A stretch of DNA of 64,000 nucleotides from Acinetobacter amyesii (GTDB lineage: Bacteria; Pseudomonadota; Gammaproteobacteria; Pseudomonadales; Moraxellaceae), in assembly GCF_002018365.1 (NCBI RefSeq), contig NZ_MVKX01000003.1:248001-312000 (forward strand). The letters run 5' to 3'. Every line of letters starts with the position of its first letter. Position 1 is the first letter of the stretch. The translations under genes were made by a program, and so were the position numbers. Of this stretch, positions 55,673-64,000 are shown in pieces. The notes beneath the pieces were generated by a model, which had not been told where the DNA came from, did no database searches, and saw nothing but the letters and a program-made list of their open reading frames with translations.

Positions 55673-55851
55673 GGATTACCTATACAGCCTGCGTGACCAA
55701 CTACTACAAAACAACAATGATTATTTACTATACATCTTGGGCTGTCTATGCGACTTTGACAAGAGAATAGATTGCAAAAAATGCTTTTAAACAAGTATCT
55801 TAATGATACTTTATGAGAAAAAAACCAATCCAGTATCAAGGGTATCTGCTT

Positions 55852-56373
55852 ATGAAAATTGATAACATTCCTGATTCCATCGACCCTAACTTAAATCTGG
55901 AAATTATTCGCGCTGAATGCTTAGAGCTCGTGAAAAAACGTGCTTATTTTTCAGCAGGTGCAGCCATTATTCCTGTTCCATTTTTGGATGTGGTGATTGA
56001 CGTCGGAATTTTGTCACAGCTCATTCCAGAAATTAATGCGCGTTTTGGTTTAGCGCCAGATCAAATTAGTGTGTATGACCCGAAAACCAAACAGATTCAT
56101 TGGACAGAACTGCGTAAACGTGGGGTCGAATTTTCTGGCTTAGTGGTTGCACGAACCGCGATGAAAAAATCGCTGAATAACATTGCAGCAAAATATATTA
56201 CCAAACAAGTGACCAAATTTATTCCACTAGGTGGACAATTGGTGGCAGCCAGTTTGGGTTATATCGTGATGAAAAAAGTCGCTGAAACCCATGTAGAAGA
56301 AAGCTACCAATTGGCGAAGCGTATTCAACAGAAATTTCCGAACCAACCTGTCCCAACGCCGAACAATGTTTAA
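55852..56373 (+). CDS. Uncharacterised protein with hydrophobic helices
   Basis: This 173-residue protein has an amphipathic/hydrophobic segment (YFSAGAAIIPVPFLDVVIDV) and a second hydrophobic stretch (FIPLGGQLVAASLGYIVMK). The Pro-rich VPFLDVVIDVGILSQLIPEI recalls DUF697-type membrane-associated proteins, but I cannot confirm this. The ATG at 55852 has AAGGG ten bases upstream; a start at 55813 has no ribosome binding site. It is divergent from recC. Confidence 0.55.
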   Translation: MKIDNIPDSIDPNLNLEIIRAECLELVKKRAYFSAGAAIIPVPFLDVVIDVGILSQLIPEINARFGLAPDQISVYDPKTKQIHWTELRKRGVEFSGLVVARTAMKKSLNNIAAKYITKQVTKFIPLGGQLVAASLGYIVMKKVAETHVEESYQLAKRIQQKFPNQPVPTPNNV

Positions 56374-56473
56374 CGGCGATATCTAGCGCATCAACATAGT
56401 TTACAAATCAAAGTGATCTAAACCATAGATCTAAAGATGAAGTAGATCTGAAAATGAGCTAGTTTTGAAAATG

Positions 56474-56503
56474 AAAAAAGCCACGAATATCGTGGCTTTT
56501 TTC
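56474..56503. terminator. Bidirectional intrinsic terminator
   Basis: GAAAAAAGCCACGA pairs with TCGTGGCTTTTTTC around a three-base loop. It separates the preceding plus-strand gene from pap on the minus strand. Confidence 0.88.
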
Positions 56504-56509
56504 ATGCAT

Positions 56510-57928
56510 TTAATCTGCTTTCAATTGCGCTAAGATCGTCTCTAATACCTGTAATCGCGCACTGTGTTTATCATTAGTGGCGATCACATGCCACGGCGCA
56601 TATTCTGTATCCGTGCGTTGCAACATATCTGCAGCAGCTTTGAGATAGTCATCCCAACGGTCACGATTTCGCCAGTCATCTGGAGTAATTTTAAAACGCT
56701 TATGCGCGGTTTCTTCTCGAGCTTTAAAGCGTGCAGCTTGCTCATCCTTTCCTATGGCTAACCAGAACTTGATGACCACCGTTTGACTGTCATATAAGTC
56801 CTTTTCAAAACGGTTGATTTCATCATACGCCCTCTGCCATTCAACCGTATTGGCAAAGCCTTCAATTCGCTCAACCAAAACGCGACCATACCAGCTGCGG
56901 TCAAAAATTGTGATTTTTTCTTCAGGAAGAATTTTATTCCAAAAGCGCCATAAGTATGGACGGCGTAACTCATATTTTTCGGGGGCTGCAATGGTATGAA
57001 TTTCATATTCGCGCGGGTCCAACTTTTTGACGATGCGTTTAATTGCCCCGCCTTTTCCTGCGGCATCCATCCCTTCAAAGACGATCACCACATTGCGTGA
57101 ATCAAAACGTAAAGCTTCAGCCACCTTACGGCTTAACTTTTTTAATTCTTTTTTATAATCAGCTTCATCAGCGACGGCAGTGCTGGGTTCCAATAACGCC
57201 TGTGTGGTTTTGGCTTGTTTCCAACGCCCGACCGCCGTGGTTTCATGTGCTGGACAATGTTTTAAGGTCCGTAAAATATGCTGTGCAAATTGTTGATCAC
57301 GGACTTGCTCATCTTCACAGTCGATGATGACCCAGTCATGACTAAAACGCTGACGTAAACGTTGTAGGTTGTCATATTGTTTTTTATTGCGCCAATCTAA
57401 ACCATGCAATTTATGCCAACGCGCTTCACTCGGGTCCATTTCATCCAAGCGCTTTTGTAAGGATTTCCAAGATAAATCGAACCAGACCTTAATCACATCG
57501 ACATGATTATTTTTTAGGTCTTGTTCATAGGCCCGCATGTTCTCAACATATTCATCAAATAAGGTTTCATCCAAAGGCTTTGACACATGCATGGCGGTAC
57601 TGAGCAAATCACTGTACCAGTTTCCAAACATCACCATGATTTGCCCTTCGGCAGGAATAAACCGTGCATAAGACTGCCAAAAGGTTTGCTTTTGATTAAA
57701 CATGATCGGGGCATCCGCTTTCACCCTTAAATAGCGTGGATCAACCCATTCACGGAGCTGTTTGACAGCCTCACCCTTACCCGCAAGCTCTATTCCACTG
57801 ACTAAAATCAACACGCTTTTGGCATTGGGCTGACGGCTGGTATTTTTTAGTTGATACTGCGCTTCAATCAACTCAACCGAGAGTTGTTCTTCATCCATCA
57901 ATTGAAATTCTGTTTCTTTTAAGCTCAT
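56510..57928 (-). CDS. pap: Polyphosphate:AMP phosphotransferase (two-domain PPK2)
   Basis: This 472-residue enzyme transfers phosphate from polyphosphate to AMP, making ADP. It is a tandem PPK2 fusion like the Acinetobacter johnsonii Pap enzyme. The N-terminal domain (residues 1-230) has an altered Walker A (GIELAGKGE, 45-53) and MFGNWYSDL. The C-terminal domain has the active P-loop GMDAAGKG (286-293) and lid motif DRSWYGRVLVERIEG. It is cytoplasmic and monocistronic. Confidence 0.95.
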   Translation of the reverse strand: MSLKETEFQLMDEEQLSVELIEAQYQLKNTSRQPNAKSVLILVSGIELAGKGEAVKQLREWVDPRYLRVKADAPIMFNQKQTFWQSYARFIPAEGQIMVMFGNWYSDLLSTAMHVSKPLDETLFDEYVENMRAYEQDLKNNHVDVIKVWFDLSWKSLQKRLDEMDPSEARWHKLHGLDWRNKKQYDNLQRLRQRFSHDWVIIDCEDEQVRDQQFAQHILRTLKHCPAHETTAVGRWKQAKTTQALLEPSTAVADEADYKKELKKLSRKVAEALRFDSRNVVIVFEGMDAAGKGGAIKRIVKKLDPREYEIHTIAAPEKYELRRPYLWRFWNKILPEEKITIFDRSWYGRVLVERIEGFANTVEWQRAYDEINRFEKDLYDSQTVVIKFWLAIGKDEQAARFKAREETAHKRFKITPDDWRNRDRWDDYLKAAADMLQRTDTEYAPWHVIATNDKHSARLQVLETILAQLKAD

Positions 57929-58133
57929 GGCGGACCCTTGGTTTTATTCTGTTTTGAGTATAACCATGCCGTTCATCCCACAACAATGCTTTCATGTATA
58001 TGCTGAAATGCAAAATATGACCGTTTCTGCAACAAACTGACTCAGATTGACCTGTAATTTCGTCACTTTGTCATAGCCCTAAGCTCCAACACCCACTAAG
58101 ATTCAAACATCTAAAAAATAATTGAGACACTCA

Positions 58134-58847
58134 ATGTCCAAACTTGCGGTATTAGATGATTTACTTGAACTGTATTACCAGTTGAATTACCACAAAAAGC
58201 CAGAAATTTTACAGCGTTTACAAGATGTCCAGCAGTGGCAAAAACAGCGCATGCAACGTACGCATGCTGTGCAATTTGCTGAAAAACACAATGTACTGAT
58301 GTCTGAGTATTTTATTAACCGTTTATATGGCGGCCCTGATTTCGATGCATTAGCTGCACAAATTGCGCGTCTCACCCGCTATGCACATAAAGCAGAAAAA
58401 CTGATTCCAGACAATGCCATTAAGACCGGCACTTCGGGCGTACAACTTGCAATATTGGCCGTACAGCTCGATGAGCAAGTGGCCATGCAATTGCTGCAAG
58501 ATTATCCAACCAACCCAACCCTGACCGATGAAATGATGCGCCAGACCTATCTCAAGCTCGATCAGGGCAAAGACCGCATGTTGCAGCTGCAACTGCTGGA
58601 CGATTTAGGTCGTAATTTAGATAAATACATGCGCTCATTTATGGTCTATACCGCCTTTAAAATGTGTAAGGGCGCAGCAAACAAATACAATTTCGAAGTG
58701 ATGTACGACTTTATGCAAGATGGCTTCTTGGCGATGAAACCGCTCAAGTCAGCAGAAAAATTTGTCCGCGAATTTACCGCTGTAGAACGCCAAATCGTTG
58801 ACCGTGTACATGCCGGTGACCCGAACCCGTTTCAGCCTGCGGCTTAA
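58134..58847 (+). CDS. Uncharacterised protein, resembles FFLEELY-motif family
   Basis: This 237-residue soluble, helical protein has EYFINRLYGGPDFDALAAQI near residue 60, similar to the F-x-x-x-LYG motif of the FFLEELY-motif proteins. The function of that family is unknown. No signal peptide or membrane helix is present. The ATG at 58134 is used; a TTG at 58122 is in frame. It is upstream of the ubiE operon with a 225-base gap. Confidence 0.6.
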   Translation: MSKLAVLDDLLELYYQLNYHKKPEILQRLQDVQQWQKQRMQRTHAVQFAEKHNVLMSEYFINRLYGGPDFDALAAQIARLTRYAHKAEKLIPDNAIKTGTSGVQLAILAVQLDEQVAMQLLQDYPTNPTLTDEMMRQTYLKLDQGKDRMLQLQLLDDLGRNLDKYMRSFMVYTAFKMCKGAANKYNFEVMYDFMQDGFLAMKPLKSAEKFVREFTAVERQIVDRVHAGDPNPFQPAA

Positions 58848-58865
58848 CAAAACTCACATCCCATA

Positions 58866-58899
58866 AAGCCCATGTTTGATATAAAACAAACTGGGCTTG
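58866..58899 (+). terminator. Candidate hairpin after the FFLEELY-like gene
   Basis: AAGCCCATGTTTG can pair with CAAACTGGGCTT across an AT-rich loop with one bulge. No strong T run follows, so termination is only possible. Confidence 0.45.
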
Positions 58900-59072
58900 C
58901 AAGACTGAATTCAGATTTTTTATAGAGGATTTGCAAAGCAATTACAGCAGACCCTTATTTTTTCTGTATATTATTCACAACAAATGCAAATGACTGCTGT
59001 ATAACAACAGAGAATCTGTCATCATGCTTGCAAAGCAACATTAACCCTATTTATAAGTTAGGAGTGACTCTA

Positions 59073-60017
59073 ATGTCTAACGAGAATCAAACGCCTGCCC
59101 CTACACCTGAGTCGGCACAAAATACAGACAAAGTGAGTCCATTCTTAACTGAGCCTTTACCACAAGGGACAGCGCAAGGTCAGCAACAATCTTTAGAACA
59201 ACGTCTGACCGACACACCTGTGACAGGTTCAGTACCCAAATATAATCTGCCACGTGGTGCAAACACTGGTAACGTCGGAGCAACCACGCACTTTGGTTAT
59301 CAAACCGTGAGCAGCGAAGATAAAGCGCAAAAAGTTGCTGAAGTGTTCCACTCCGTGGCTGCAAAATACGACATCATGAATGACTTAATGTCATTTGGTA
59401 TTCACCGTCTATGGAAACGTTTTGCCATTAACATGTCAGGTGTACGTCGTGGTCAACACGTTCTGGATATTGCAGGCGGTACAGGCGACCTTGCCAAAGT
59501 GTTCAGCCGTGAAGTTGGCCCGACAGGTCATGTGGTGCTTTCAGACATTAATGAATCGATGCTCAATGTCGGTCGTGACCGCCTCATTGATGCTGGTTGT
59601 ACCAATGTCGATTTCGTTTTGGCCAATGCTGAAACTTTAGAACCTTTTGCAGACAACAGTTTTGACCTATTGACCATTTCATTTGGTCTACGCAACGTGA
59701 CTGACAAAGATGCTGCGCTAGCTGCAATGTACCGCGTACTTAAGCCAGGTGGTCGTTTACTGATTTTAGAATTCTCTAAACCGGTATTTGAACCATTCTC
59801 AAAACTGTATGACTTGTACTCATTCACTGCATTACCGATCATGGGTAAAATCGTAGCGAATGACTCTGAAAGCTATAAATACCTTGCAGAATCAATTCGT
59901 ATGCACCCAGACCAACGTACTCTTAAAGGTATGATGGAAAATGCAGGCTTCCAAAACTGTGATTACCACAACTTAACGGGTGGTATCGTAGCTGTACACC
60001 GTGGTTTCAAACTTTAA
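59073..60017 (+). CDS. ubiE: Ubiquinone/menaquinone C-methyltransferase UbiE with N-terminal extension
   Basis: This 314-residue SAM-dependent enzyme methylates 2-polyprenyl-6-methoxy-benzoquinol in ubiquinone synthesis. From [19 protein letters not shown] at residue 71 it is typical, with [16 protein letters not shown] (motif I), [14 protein letters not shown] and [13 protein letters not shown]. The first 70 residues are extra and rich in Pro, Gln and Thr, about 63 longer than E. coli UbiE. The ATG at 59073 has AGGAGTG upstream. ubiJ and ubiB follow in the same orientation. Confidence 0.96.
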   Translation: MSNENQTPAPTPESAQNTDKVSPFLTEPLPQGTAQGQQQSLEQRLTDTPVTGSVPKYNLPRGANTGNVGATTHFGYQTVSSEDKAQKVAEVFHSVAAKYDIMNDLMSFGIHRLWKRFAINMSGVRRGQHVLDIAGGTGDLAKVFSREVGPTGHVVLSDINESMLNVGRDRLIDAGCTNVDFVLANAETLEPFADNSFDLLTISFGLRNVTDKDAALAAMYRVLKPGGRLLILEFSKPVFEPFSKLYDLYSFTALPIMGKIVANDSESYKYLAESIRMHPDQRTLKGMMENAGFQNCDYHNLTGGIVAVHRGFKL

Positions 60018-60033
60018 TACTGCAGGCTGAACT

Positions 60034-60702
60034 ATGTGGTCGATTCTCGCACTTGGTGCAGTTGAACGCTTAATTCATCATGTCATTGATTTGGATGCGA
60101 TTACTCGCATCCAACTGAATGAATTGCAAGGCAAAATGCTTCGTGTGGTGATTGACTCACCACAATTGTCGGTGGATGTGTTTTTTGACGATCATAAAGT
60201 TCGCTTAGAACCGACGCCAACAGGACATACTGAAACCGCATCCATCTTTGAGCAACGCCCTTTCGAGCAGCAGTCAAACATAACTGAAGCAACCGCGACC
60301 TTACATGTCAAAACGGTCGTCGAGCTCCTCAAACTGCTGTTGGCTGAAGATGTCGGCAATATCCCATTGCAAGGTGATTATCACTTGTTGCAGGATATCC
60401 AGCGCATTATGCAACAAGCTGAGCCTGATTTAGCTTCGCATCTAAGCCCTTGGATTGGTCCAAGCCTTGCGCATGAAATTGGTAAGTTACAACTTGCACC
60501 CAAACATCTCAAACGTACTTTACAAAGCCATTTGTTCTTTGCTGAAGATGCGTTAAAAGAAGATTCAGGCTTGCTTGCCCCACGCTGGCAAATGGATGAC
60601 CTGAATCAAGACACCCGAATTTTGAGTCAAAATCTGGACCGTGCAGAAGCAAAAATTCAGCAGCTGCACAGCCAAATTGACTCATTACAAGACAACACTT
60701 AA
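60034..60702 (+). CDS. ubiJ: Ubiquinone biosynthesis accessory factor UbiJ (SCP2 domain)
   Basis: This 222-residue protein has an N-terminal SCP2-type lipid-binding domain (ITRIQLNELQGKMLRVVI) and a C-terminal coiled segment (LDRAEAKIQQLHSQIDSL). UbiJ with UbiK organises the soluble ubiquinone synthesis complex and binds the lipid intermediates. The conserved ubiE-ubiJ-ubiB order supports the call. It lies 16 bases after ubiE. Confidence 0.88.
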   Translation: MWSILALGAVERLIHHVIDLDAITRIQLNELQGKMLRVVIDSPQLSVDVFFDDHKVRLEPTPTGHTETASIFEQRPFEQQSNITEATATLHVKTVVELLKLLLAEDVGNIPLQGDYHLLQDIQRIMQQAEPDLASHLSPWIGPSLAHEIGKLQLAPKHLKRTLQSHLFFAEDALKEDSGLLAPRWQMDDLNQDTRILSQNLDRAEAKIQQLHSQIDSLQDNT

Positions 60703-60720
60703 GACTAGGTAATTGCATAT

Positions 60721-62340
60721 ATGATTCCGCACGTTTCACGTTTACTCGACCTTTGGCGCATTGCTGCGCACTATAGACTCGACACGTTGTTTCCTGCGGA
60801 AGAATTACCGGAAAAAGCCCGTCATATTCTTTCTTTCATCCGCATGCACCCTGCGGCATGGTCAAGCCGCGAGCGAAAAAATCCGCTCAAGCTCAAAGAA
60901 GCCATGGAAGAGATGGGCCCGCTTGCCATTAAAATGGGGCAATTACTGTCTACCCGTCGTGACTTGATTCCACCTGAAGTTTTACAGCAATTGGTGCTTC
61001 TACAAGACCGTGTAAAACCTTTTTCGAATGACGTTGCCAAAATGCGCATTCAGGAATCACTCAAAGCGGATGTTAATACCTTATTTGCACGCTTTGACGA
61101 GCAGCCTTTAGCCGCAGCATCTATTGCACAAGTGCATACTGCTGCTCTGCATGATGGTCGCGAAGTCGTGGTGAAAGTGACTCGCCCGAATATTCGTAAT
61201 CAAATTCTGCATGATTTTGAAATTTTAGACTGGCTCGGTCAGTTCCTTGAAAAACGCCTAGAAGCTGCTCGTGCCCTGCATCTGTCCGAAATTATTCAGG
61301 ACTACCGTCAAATTATTCTCAATGAATTGGATTTGACTTTAGAAGCGGATAACACCCGTCGTATGCGTCATTACTTCACCGGTTCAAGCATGATGTACGT
61401 GCCTGAAGTCTATATGGACAGCCGCGATGTCATGGTCGAAGAACGTATCACCGGTGTGCCGATTTCAGATATTGCGACCTTTGATCGTTTGGGCATGGAT
61501 CGTAAAGATTTAGCTGAAAAAGGGCTCACCATTTTCTTTACCCAAGTGTTCCGCGACAACTTCTTCCATGCAGACATGCATCCGGGGAATGTCTTCGTCG
61601 AAACCATCAATCCTAGCAATCCACGCTTTATTGCACTGGACTGCGCGATTATGGGTGAGCTTTCAAAGCACGACCAAATGACCGTCGCACGCATGCTGCT
61701 TGCGGTTATGAACAGCGATTTTATGCAGCTGATTCAAATCGTGCATCAAGCGGGTTGGATTCCACCAGGTACAGATCAAGATGCCTTAGCACGTGAAATG
61801 CGTCGTACCGTTGGCCCGATGGTCTCTAAACCAATGCATGAATTGGACTTCGCCGGCATCCTGATTCAAGTGATGGATATTGCGCGTCGTTTCCATTTAG
61901 AGATTCCGCCACAACTGATGTTGCTGCTCAAAACCTTGGTCCATGTCGAAGGTTTAGGAACTGATCTCTATCCTGAATTGGATATTTGGAGTTTGGCAAA
62001 ACCAATCCTCACCGATTGGATTAAAGCGCAAATGAATCCGCAGAAAAACTTAAAAGAACTCGGACAAAAAATTCCAGACTTACTTTTAGGTGCGCAAGAT
62101 TTACCAACGCTGATGATCGACAGTCTGAATGGTTTAAAAAATCAATCGGCTTGGCATGCCAAACAACTGAATGAACTGCAAAGCATGCGCCTGCAAATGG
62201 AACATCAGCAAAAACGTAGTTGGGTTTTTGGCAGTATTATGGCCATCTTCCTCTCCATCGCGATAATTGCGCCATGGTATGTTTCCATCGTATTAATTGT
62301 ACTTTCAAGCTTACTTGCCATTTGGCGTGTGTTTAAATAA
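60721..62340 (+). CDS. ubiB: Ubiquinone biosynthesis kinase-like protein UbiB
   Basis: This 539-residue ABC1/UbiB-family protein has atypical kinase/ATPase activity needed for ubiquinone synthesis. The KxGQ motif is in IKMGQLLSTRRDLIPPE near residue 75, with the Ala-rich loop LAAASIAQVH and the catalytic DMHPGN in FFHADMHPGNVFV. Two C-terminal membrane helices (MAIFLSIAIIAPWYVSIVLI and onward) anchor it. Length and order after ubiJ are as in other proteobacteria. The stop codon region is duplicated in tandem. Confidence 0.96.
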   Translation: MIPHVSRLLDLWRIAAHYRLDTLFPAEELPEKARHILSFIRMHPAAWSSRERKNPLKLKEAMEEMGPLAIKMGQLLSTRRDLIPPEVLQQLVLLQDRVKPFSNDVAKMRIQESLKADVNTLFARFDEQPLAAASIAQVHTAALHDGREVVVKVTRPNIRNQILHDFEILDWLGQFLEKRLEAARALHLSEIIQDYRQIILNELDLTLEADNTRRMRHYFTGSSMMYVPEVYMDSRDVMVEERITGVPISDIATFDRLGMDRKDLAEKGLTIFFTQVFRDNFFHADMHPGNVFVETINPSNPRFIALDCAIMGELSKHDQMTVARMLLAVMNSDFMQLIQIVHQAGWIPPGTDQDALAREMRRTVGPMVSKPMHELDFAGILIQVMDIARRFHLEIPPQLMLLLKTLVHVEGLGTDLYPELDIWSLAKPILTDWIKAQMNPQKNLKELGQKIPDLLLGAQDLPTLMIDSLNGLKNQSAWHAKQLNELQSMRLQMEHQQKRSWVFGSIMAIFLSIAIIAPWYVSIVLIVLSSLLAIWRVFK

Positions 62341-62361
62341 TCTTTGTGTTTAAATAATCTT
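62329..62361 (+). repeat. Tandem 16-base duplication spanning the ubiB stop codon
   Basis: GTGTTTAAATAATCTT occurs at 62329-62344 and 62346-62361 with a period of 17 bases. The first copy contains the ubiB TAA stop. The second is untranslated. Confidence 0.9.
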
Positions 62362-62377
62362 GATATATCCATAACTC

Positions 62378-62409
62378 CTTTAAGCCTTTTAACAATAAAG
62401 GGCTTAAAG
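62378..62409 (+). terminator. Hairpin after ubiB (possible terminator)
   Basis: CTTTAAGCCTTT pairs with AAAGGGCTTAAAG (one G-T pair) across a short loop, 38 bases after the ubiB stop. The downstream side is A-rich, not T-rich, so its role is uncertain. Confidence 0.5.
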
Positions 62410-62453
62410 CTATAAAAACAAAAAATTCAAAAATTTGAATAAGGCTGAACGCC

Positions 62454-62861
62454 ATGTCATACAGTTATTTAGGGGTACTGTATAGTCGAAATCCACTCCG
62501 AGCATGTGCAACGGCCTTGCTGTATAGTTTTTCGCCCCTGCTCGATGTGTTGGTTCAATTGAATATGCACATGCCTTTTCTAAACTGGCAACCGACAGCC
62601 AACACCACCATGTATCGGATGCAGCATAGCGCTGCATTTTGGTGGATTATTTTCTTCAATGCACTTCCCTGTCTATTCCTACTTTGTTTGCCACAGCAAA
62701 AGCTGATGGCAGGGTTAAATTATTGGTTATTAGCTGGGGCCGTGATTTTTATCATTAACCTATTTGCTTGGGCGGTCTTTCCAATGGCGACATGGGCCAT
62801 CGTCTGCCTCAGTTTGTTTCAATTGCATCGACATAACGAACAATTATTACAGCATTCCTGA
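62454..62861 (+). CDS. Small integral membrane protein, function unknown
   Basis: This 135-residue protein has three to four hydrophobic segments, including AAFWWIIFFNALPCLFLLCL, YWLLAGAVIFIINLFAWAVF and MATWAIVCLSLFQL. A His-rich tail (HRHNEQLLQHS) ends the protein. AAGG lies about nine bases before the ATG. It sits between ubiB and the patatin-like gene. No family is recognised. Confidence 0.6.
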   Translation: MSYSYLGVLYSRNPLRACATALLYSFSPLLDVLVQLNMHMPFLNWQPTANTTMYRMQHSAAFWWIIFFNALPCLFLLCLPQQKLMAGLNYWLLAGAVIFIINLFAWAVFPMATWAIVCLSLFQLHRHNEQLLQHS

Positions 62862-62967
62862 GCGACGCCCTGATATGACTGAGAAGTCATTTGTCGTAAG
62901 TTTCAGCCATTGGGTCTGTGCAAAAACGCACTAGAATAATTCTACGACTGTATTTTAAGCGACTGCC

Positions 62968-64000
62968 ATGACTCAAATTTTGCAAAAAAGACCGCCTGCG
63001 CTCGATATCCGTGCTGGCCATTTAGCCCGCCAACTGATTGAACAAGAGGGTTTAAACGCTGCTCAAGTGGATATCCTGCCCGGTGCTGCTGGTGGCCCGA
63101 AAGGCATTGGTATTCAAGGTTTAGATCAGGCGATTTTTGCTGACTTTTTGCCCCGCGCGCAACAAAAGCGTACTTTAATTGGTTCATCGATTGGCAGTTG
63201 GCGCTTTGCCAGTATTGCTGCTTGGGGGGCTATCGAAGGGACGAAACGCCTCTCTGAGCTATATACCAATCTGAGCTTTCATAAAAAGATGAGCCGTCAA
63301 GAAGTCAGCGATGTGTGTCGTGGCATGCTGATCGATTTGATTCAAGGTCAAGAAGCGGCACTGGTTAATCACCCGGATTATCACCTCACTGTGCTTTCAG
63401 TCAAAGCTCAGCATATTTTCCAAAGTGATAAAGCCCTGCCGCTGTTAGCCTCTGTCGCAGGGATCGTGGGCACGACAGCGCTCGCACGTAAACACAGTCG
63501 TTATTTCATGCAGCGTGTAATTAGTCAGCCTGTGTCAGGTCATCAATTTACCGTGGCGGATGATGGCTTTACCACGCATTACCATGCATTGACTCAAGAC
63601 AGTGTCATGCCGTGGCTTATGGCTTCTGCATCTATTCCCGGTGTCATGGCCGCGATACGTGATATCCCTGATGCACCACAAGGCAGTTACCGCGATGGCG
63701 GCCTGATTGACTATCATATTGACCTGCCCTTCCAAAGTCAGGGCATCGTGCTGTATCCACATTTCACGGATAGCATCACCCCAGGTTGGTTTGATAAATT
63801 ATTTAAACGCCAAGCCAATCCTGAAAATCAGGCCCGTACCCTGTTACTGTCGCCTTCACAAGAATACCTTGCAAGCTTGCCGCTTGGCCGACTGCCTGAC
63901 CGTAAAGACTTTACCCTCAAAGGCTTAGACAACCAACAACGCATTAAAATGTGGAATCAATGTGTGGCTGAAAGTCAGCGTATGGGCGATGAATTTTTGG
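62968..64000 (+). CDS. Patatin-like phospholipase, 5' part (runs off the window)
   Basis: The frame is open from the ATG at 62968 to the window end (344 complete codons). The protein shows the patatin signature: an oxyanion-hole stretch GAAGGPKGIG at 39-48, the nucleophile elbow GSSIGS with Ser74, and the catalytic DGG in YRDGGLIDYH with Asp243. It has no obvious signal peptide. Substrate is likely a phospholipid or other acyl ester, but unproven. The C-terminus lies outside the window. Confidence 0.85.
   Translation, partial: MTQILQKRPPALDIRAGHLARQLIEQEGLNAAQVDILPGAAGGPKGIGIQGLDQAIFADFLPRAQQKRTLIGSSIGSWRFASIAAWGAIEGTKRLSELYTNLSFHKKMSRQEVSDVCRGMLIDLIQGQEAALVNHPDYHLTVLSVKAQHIFQSDKALPLLASVAGIVGTTALARKHSRYFMQRVISQPVSGHQFTVADDGFTTHYHALTQDSVMPWLMASASIPGVMAAIRDIPDAPQGSYRDGGLIDYHIDLPFQSQGIVLYPHFTDSITPGWFDKLFKRQANPENQARTLLLSPSQEYLASLPLGRLPDRKDFTLKGLDNQQRIKMWNQCVAESQRMGDEFL

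Noticed and set aside
59028..59072. Longer UbiE start at a TTG
   Set aside because: The ATG at 59073 has a strong AGGAGTG site; the upstream TTG has none.
62410..62637. 75-codon minus-strand frame over the membrane protein gene
   Set aside because: It is antisense to a gene with hydrophobic helices and an AAGG site, and lacks start signals.
1..64000. CRISPR arrays, tRNA and rRNA genes
   Set aside because: No regularly spaced repeats, cloverleaf-like segments or rRNA-like stretches were found on reading.

Overview
The window is a chromosomal segment of a gammaproteobacterium of the genus Acinetobacter (Moraxellaceae). The signs are moderate to low G+C, a separate glyQ-glyS pair, a two-domain polyphosphate:AMP phosphotransferase of the Acinetobacter type, type II secretion genes reduced here to gspF-gspG, an orphan VgrG island, and the protein sequences of UbiE, the ETF:ubiquinone oxidoreductase and PNPase. 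Species cannot be fixed by eye. No rRNA, tRNA, CRISPR array, insertion sequence or prophage is visible.

Layout. 1-2316: end of glyQ and all of glyS. 2457-6729: small accessory genes, namely an EcsC-family protein, a lipoprotein, two secreted Lys/Gln-rich helical proteins and two unknown membrane-associated proteins. 6780-18112: housekeeping genes, mostly on the minus strand: a D-2-hydroxyacid dehydrogenase, an alpha/beta-hydrolase-like protein, a SAM methyltransferase with a lipoprotein, a GFA protein, an HI0933-like flavoprotein with a TrmB-like methyltransferase, yacG, an MBL-fold hydrolase, hemH, a DUF4062 protein, murI and a DUF1285 protein. 18370-20082: ETF:ubiquinone oxidoreductase. 20324-25589: an AT-rich island with a VgrG that carries a C-terminal zinc-metallopeptidase-like domain, followed by two secreted candidate immunity proteins. 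25723-28576: tusA, then corC-lnt. 28660-31529: csaA, a small membrane protein and gspF-gspG. 31680-36748: priA, a KefC-like antiporter and hslO. 36993-41256: four DUF2147 paralogues around cbpA-cbpM and a ydcH-like gene. 41292-45329: corA-like gene, pnp, rpsO. 45330-46197: a long gene-free stretch with two terminator-like hairpins. 46198-55672: recC-recB-recD on the minus strand with 4-bp overlaps. 55852-58847: a membrane-associated protein, pap and an unknown cytoplasmic protein. 59073-62340: ubiE-ubiJ-ubiB. 62454-64000: a membrane protein and a truncated patatin-like phospholipase.

How the genes work together. ETF-QO feeds electrons into ubiquinone, which the ubiE-ubiJ-ubiB operon helps to make. 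corC-lnt are translationally coupled. cbpA-cbpM form a co-chaperone/modulator pair. rpsO-pnp look co-transcribed, with two hairpins between them. recCBD form one coupled operon for double-strand break repair.

Most notable. The VgrG island is the best candidate for an undescribed effector/immunity system: G+C drops exactly where the conserved VgrG core ends, the extension has a metzincin-like HExxH...D site and a Met-turn-like motif, and the next gene overlaps the vgrG stop and encodes a secreted protein. Other points are the DUF2147 paralogue cluster, a 17-codon ORF entangled with a 12-bp inverted repeat at 40664-40760, the gene-free stretch upstream of rpsO, and two short tandem duplications that each copy a stop codon (ETF-QO and ubiB).
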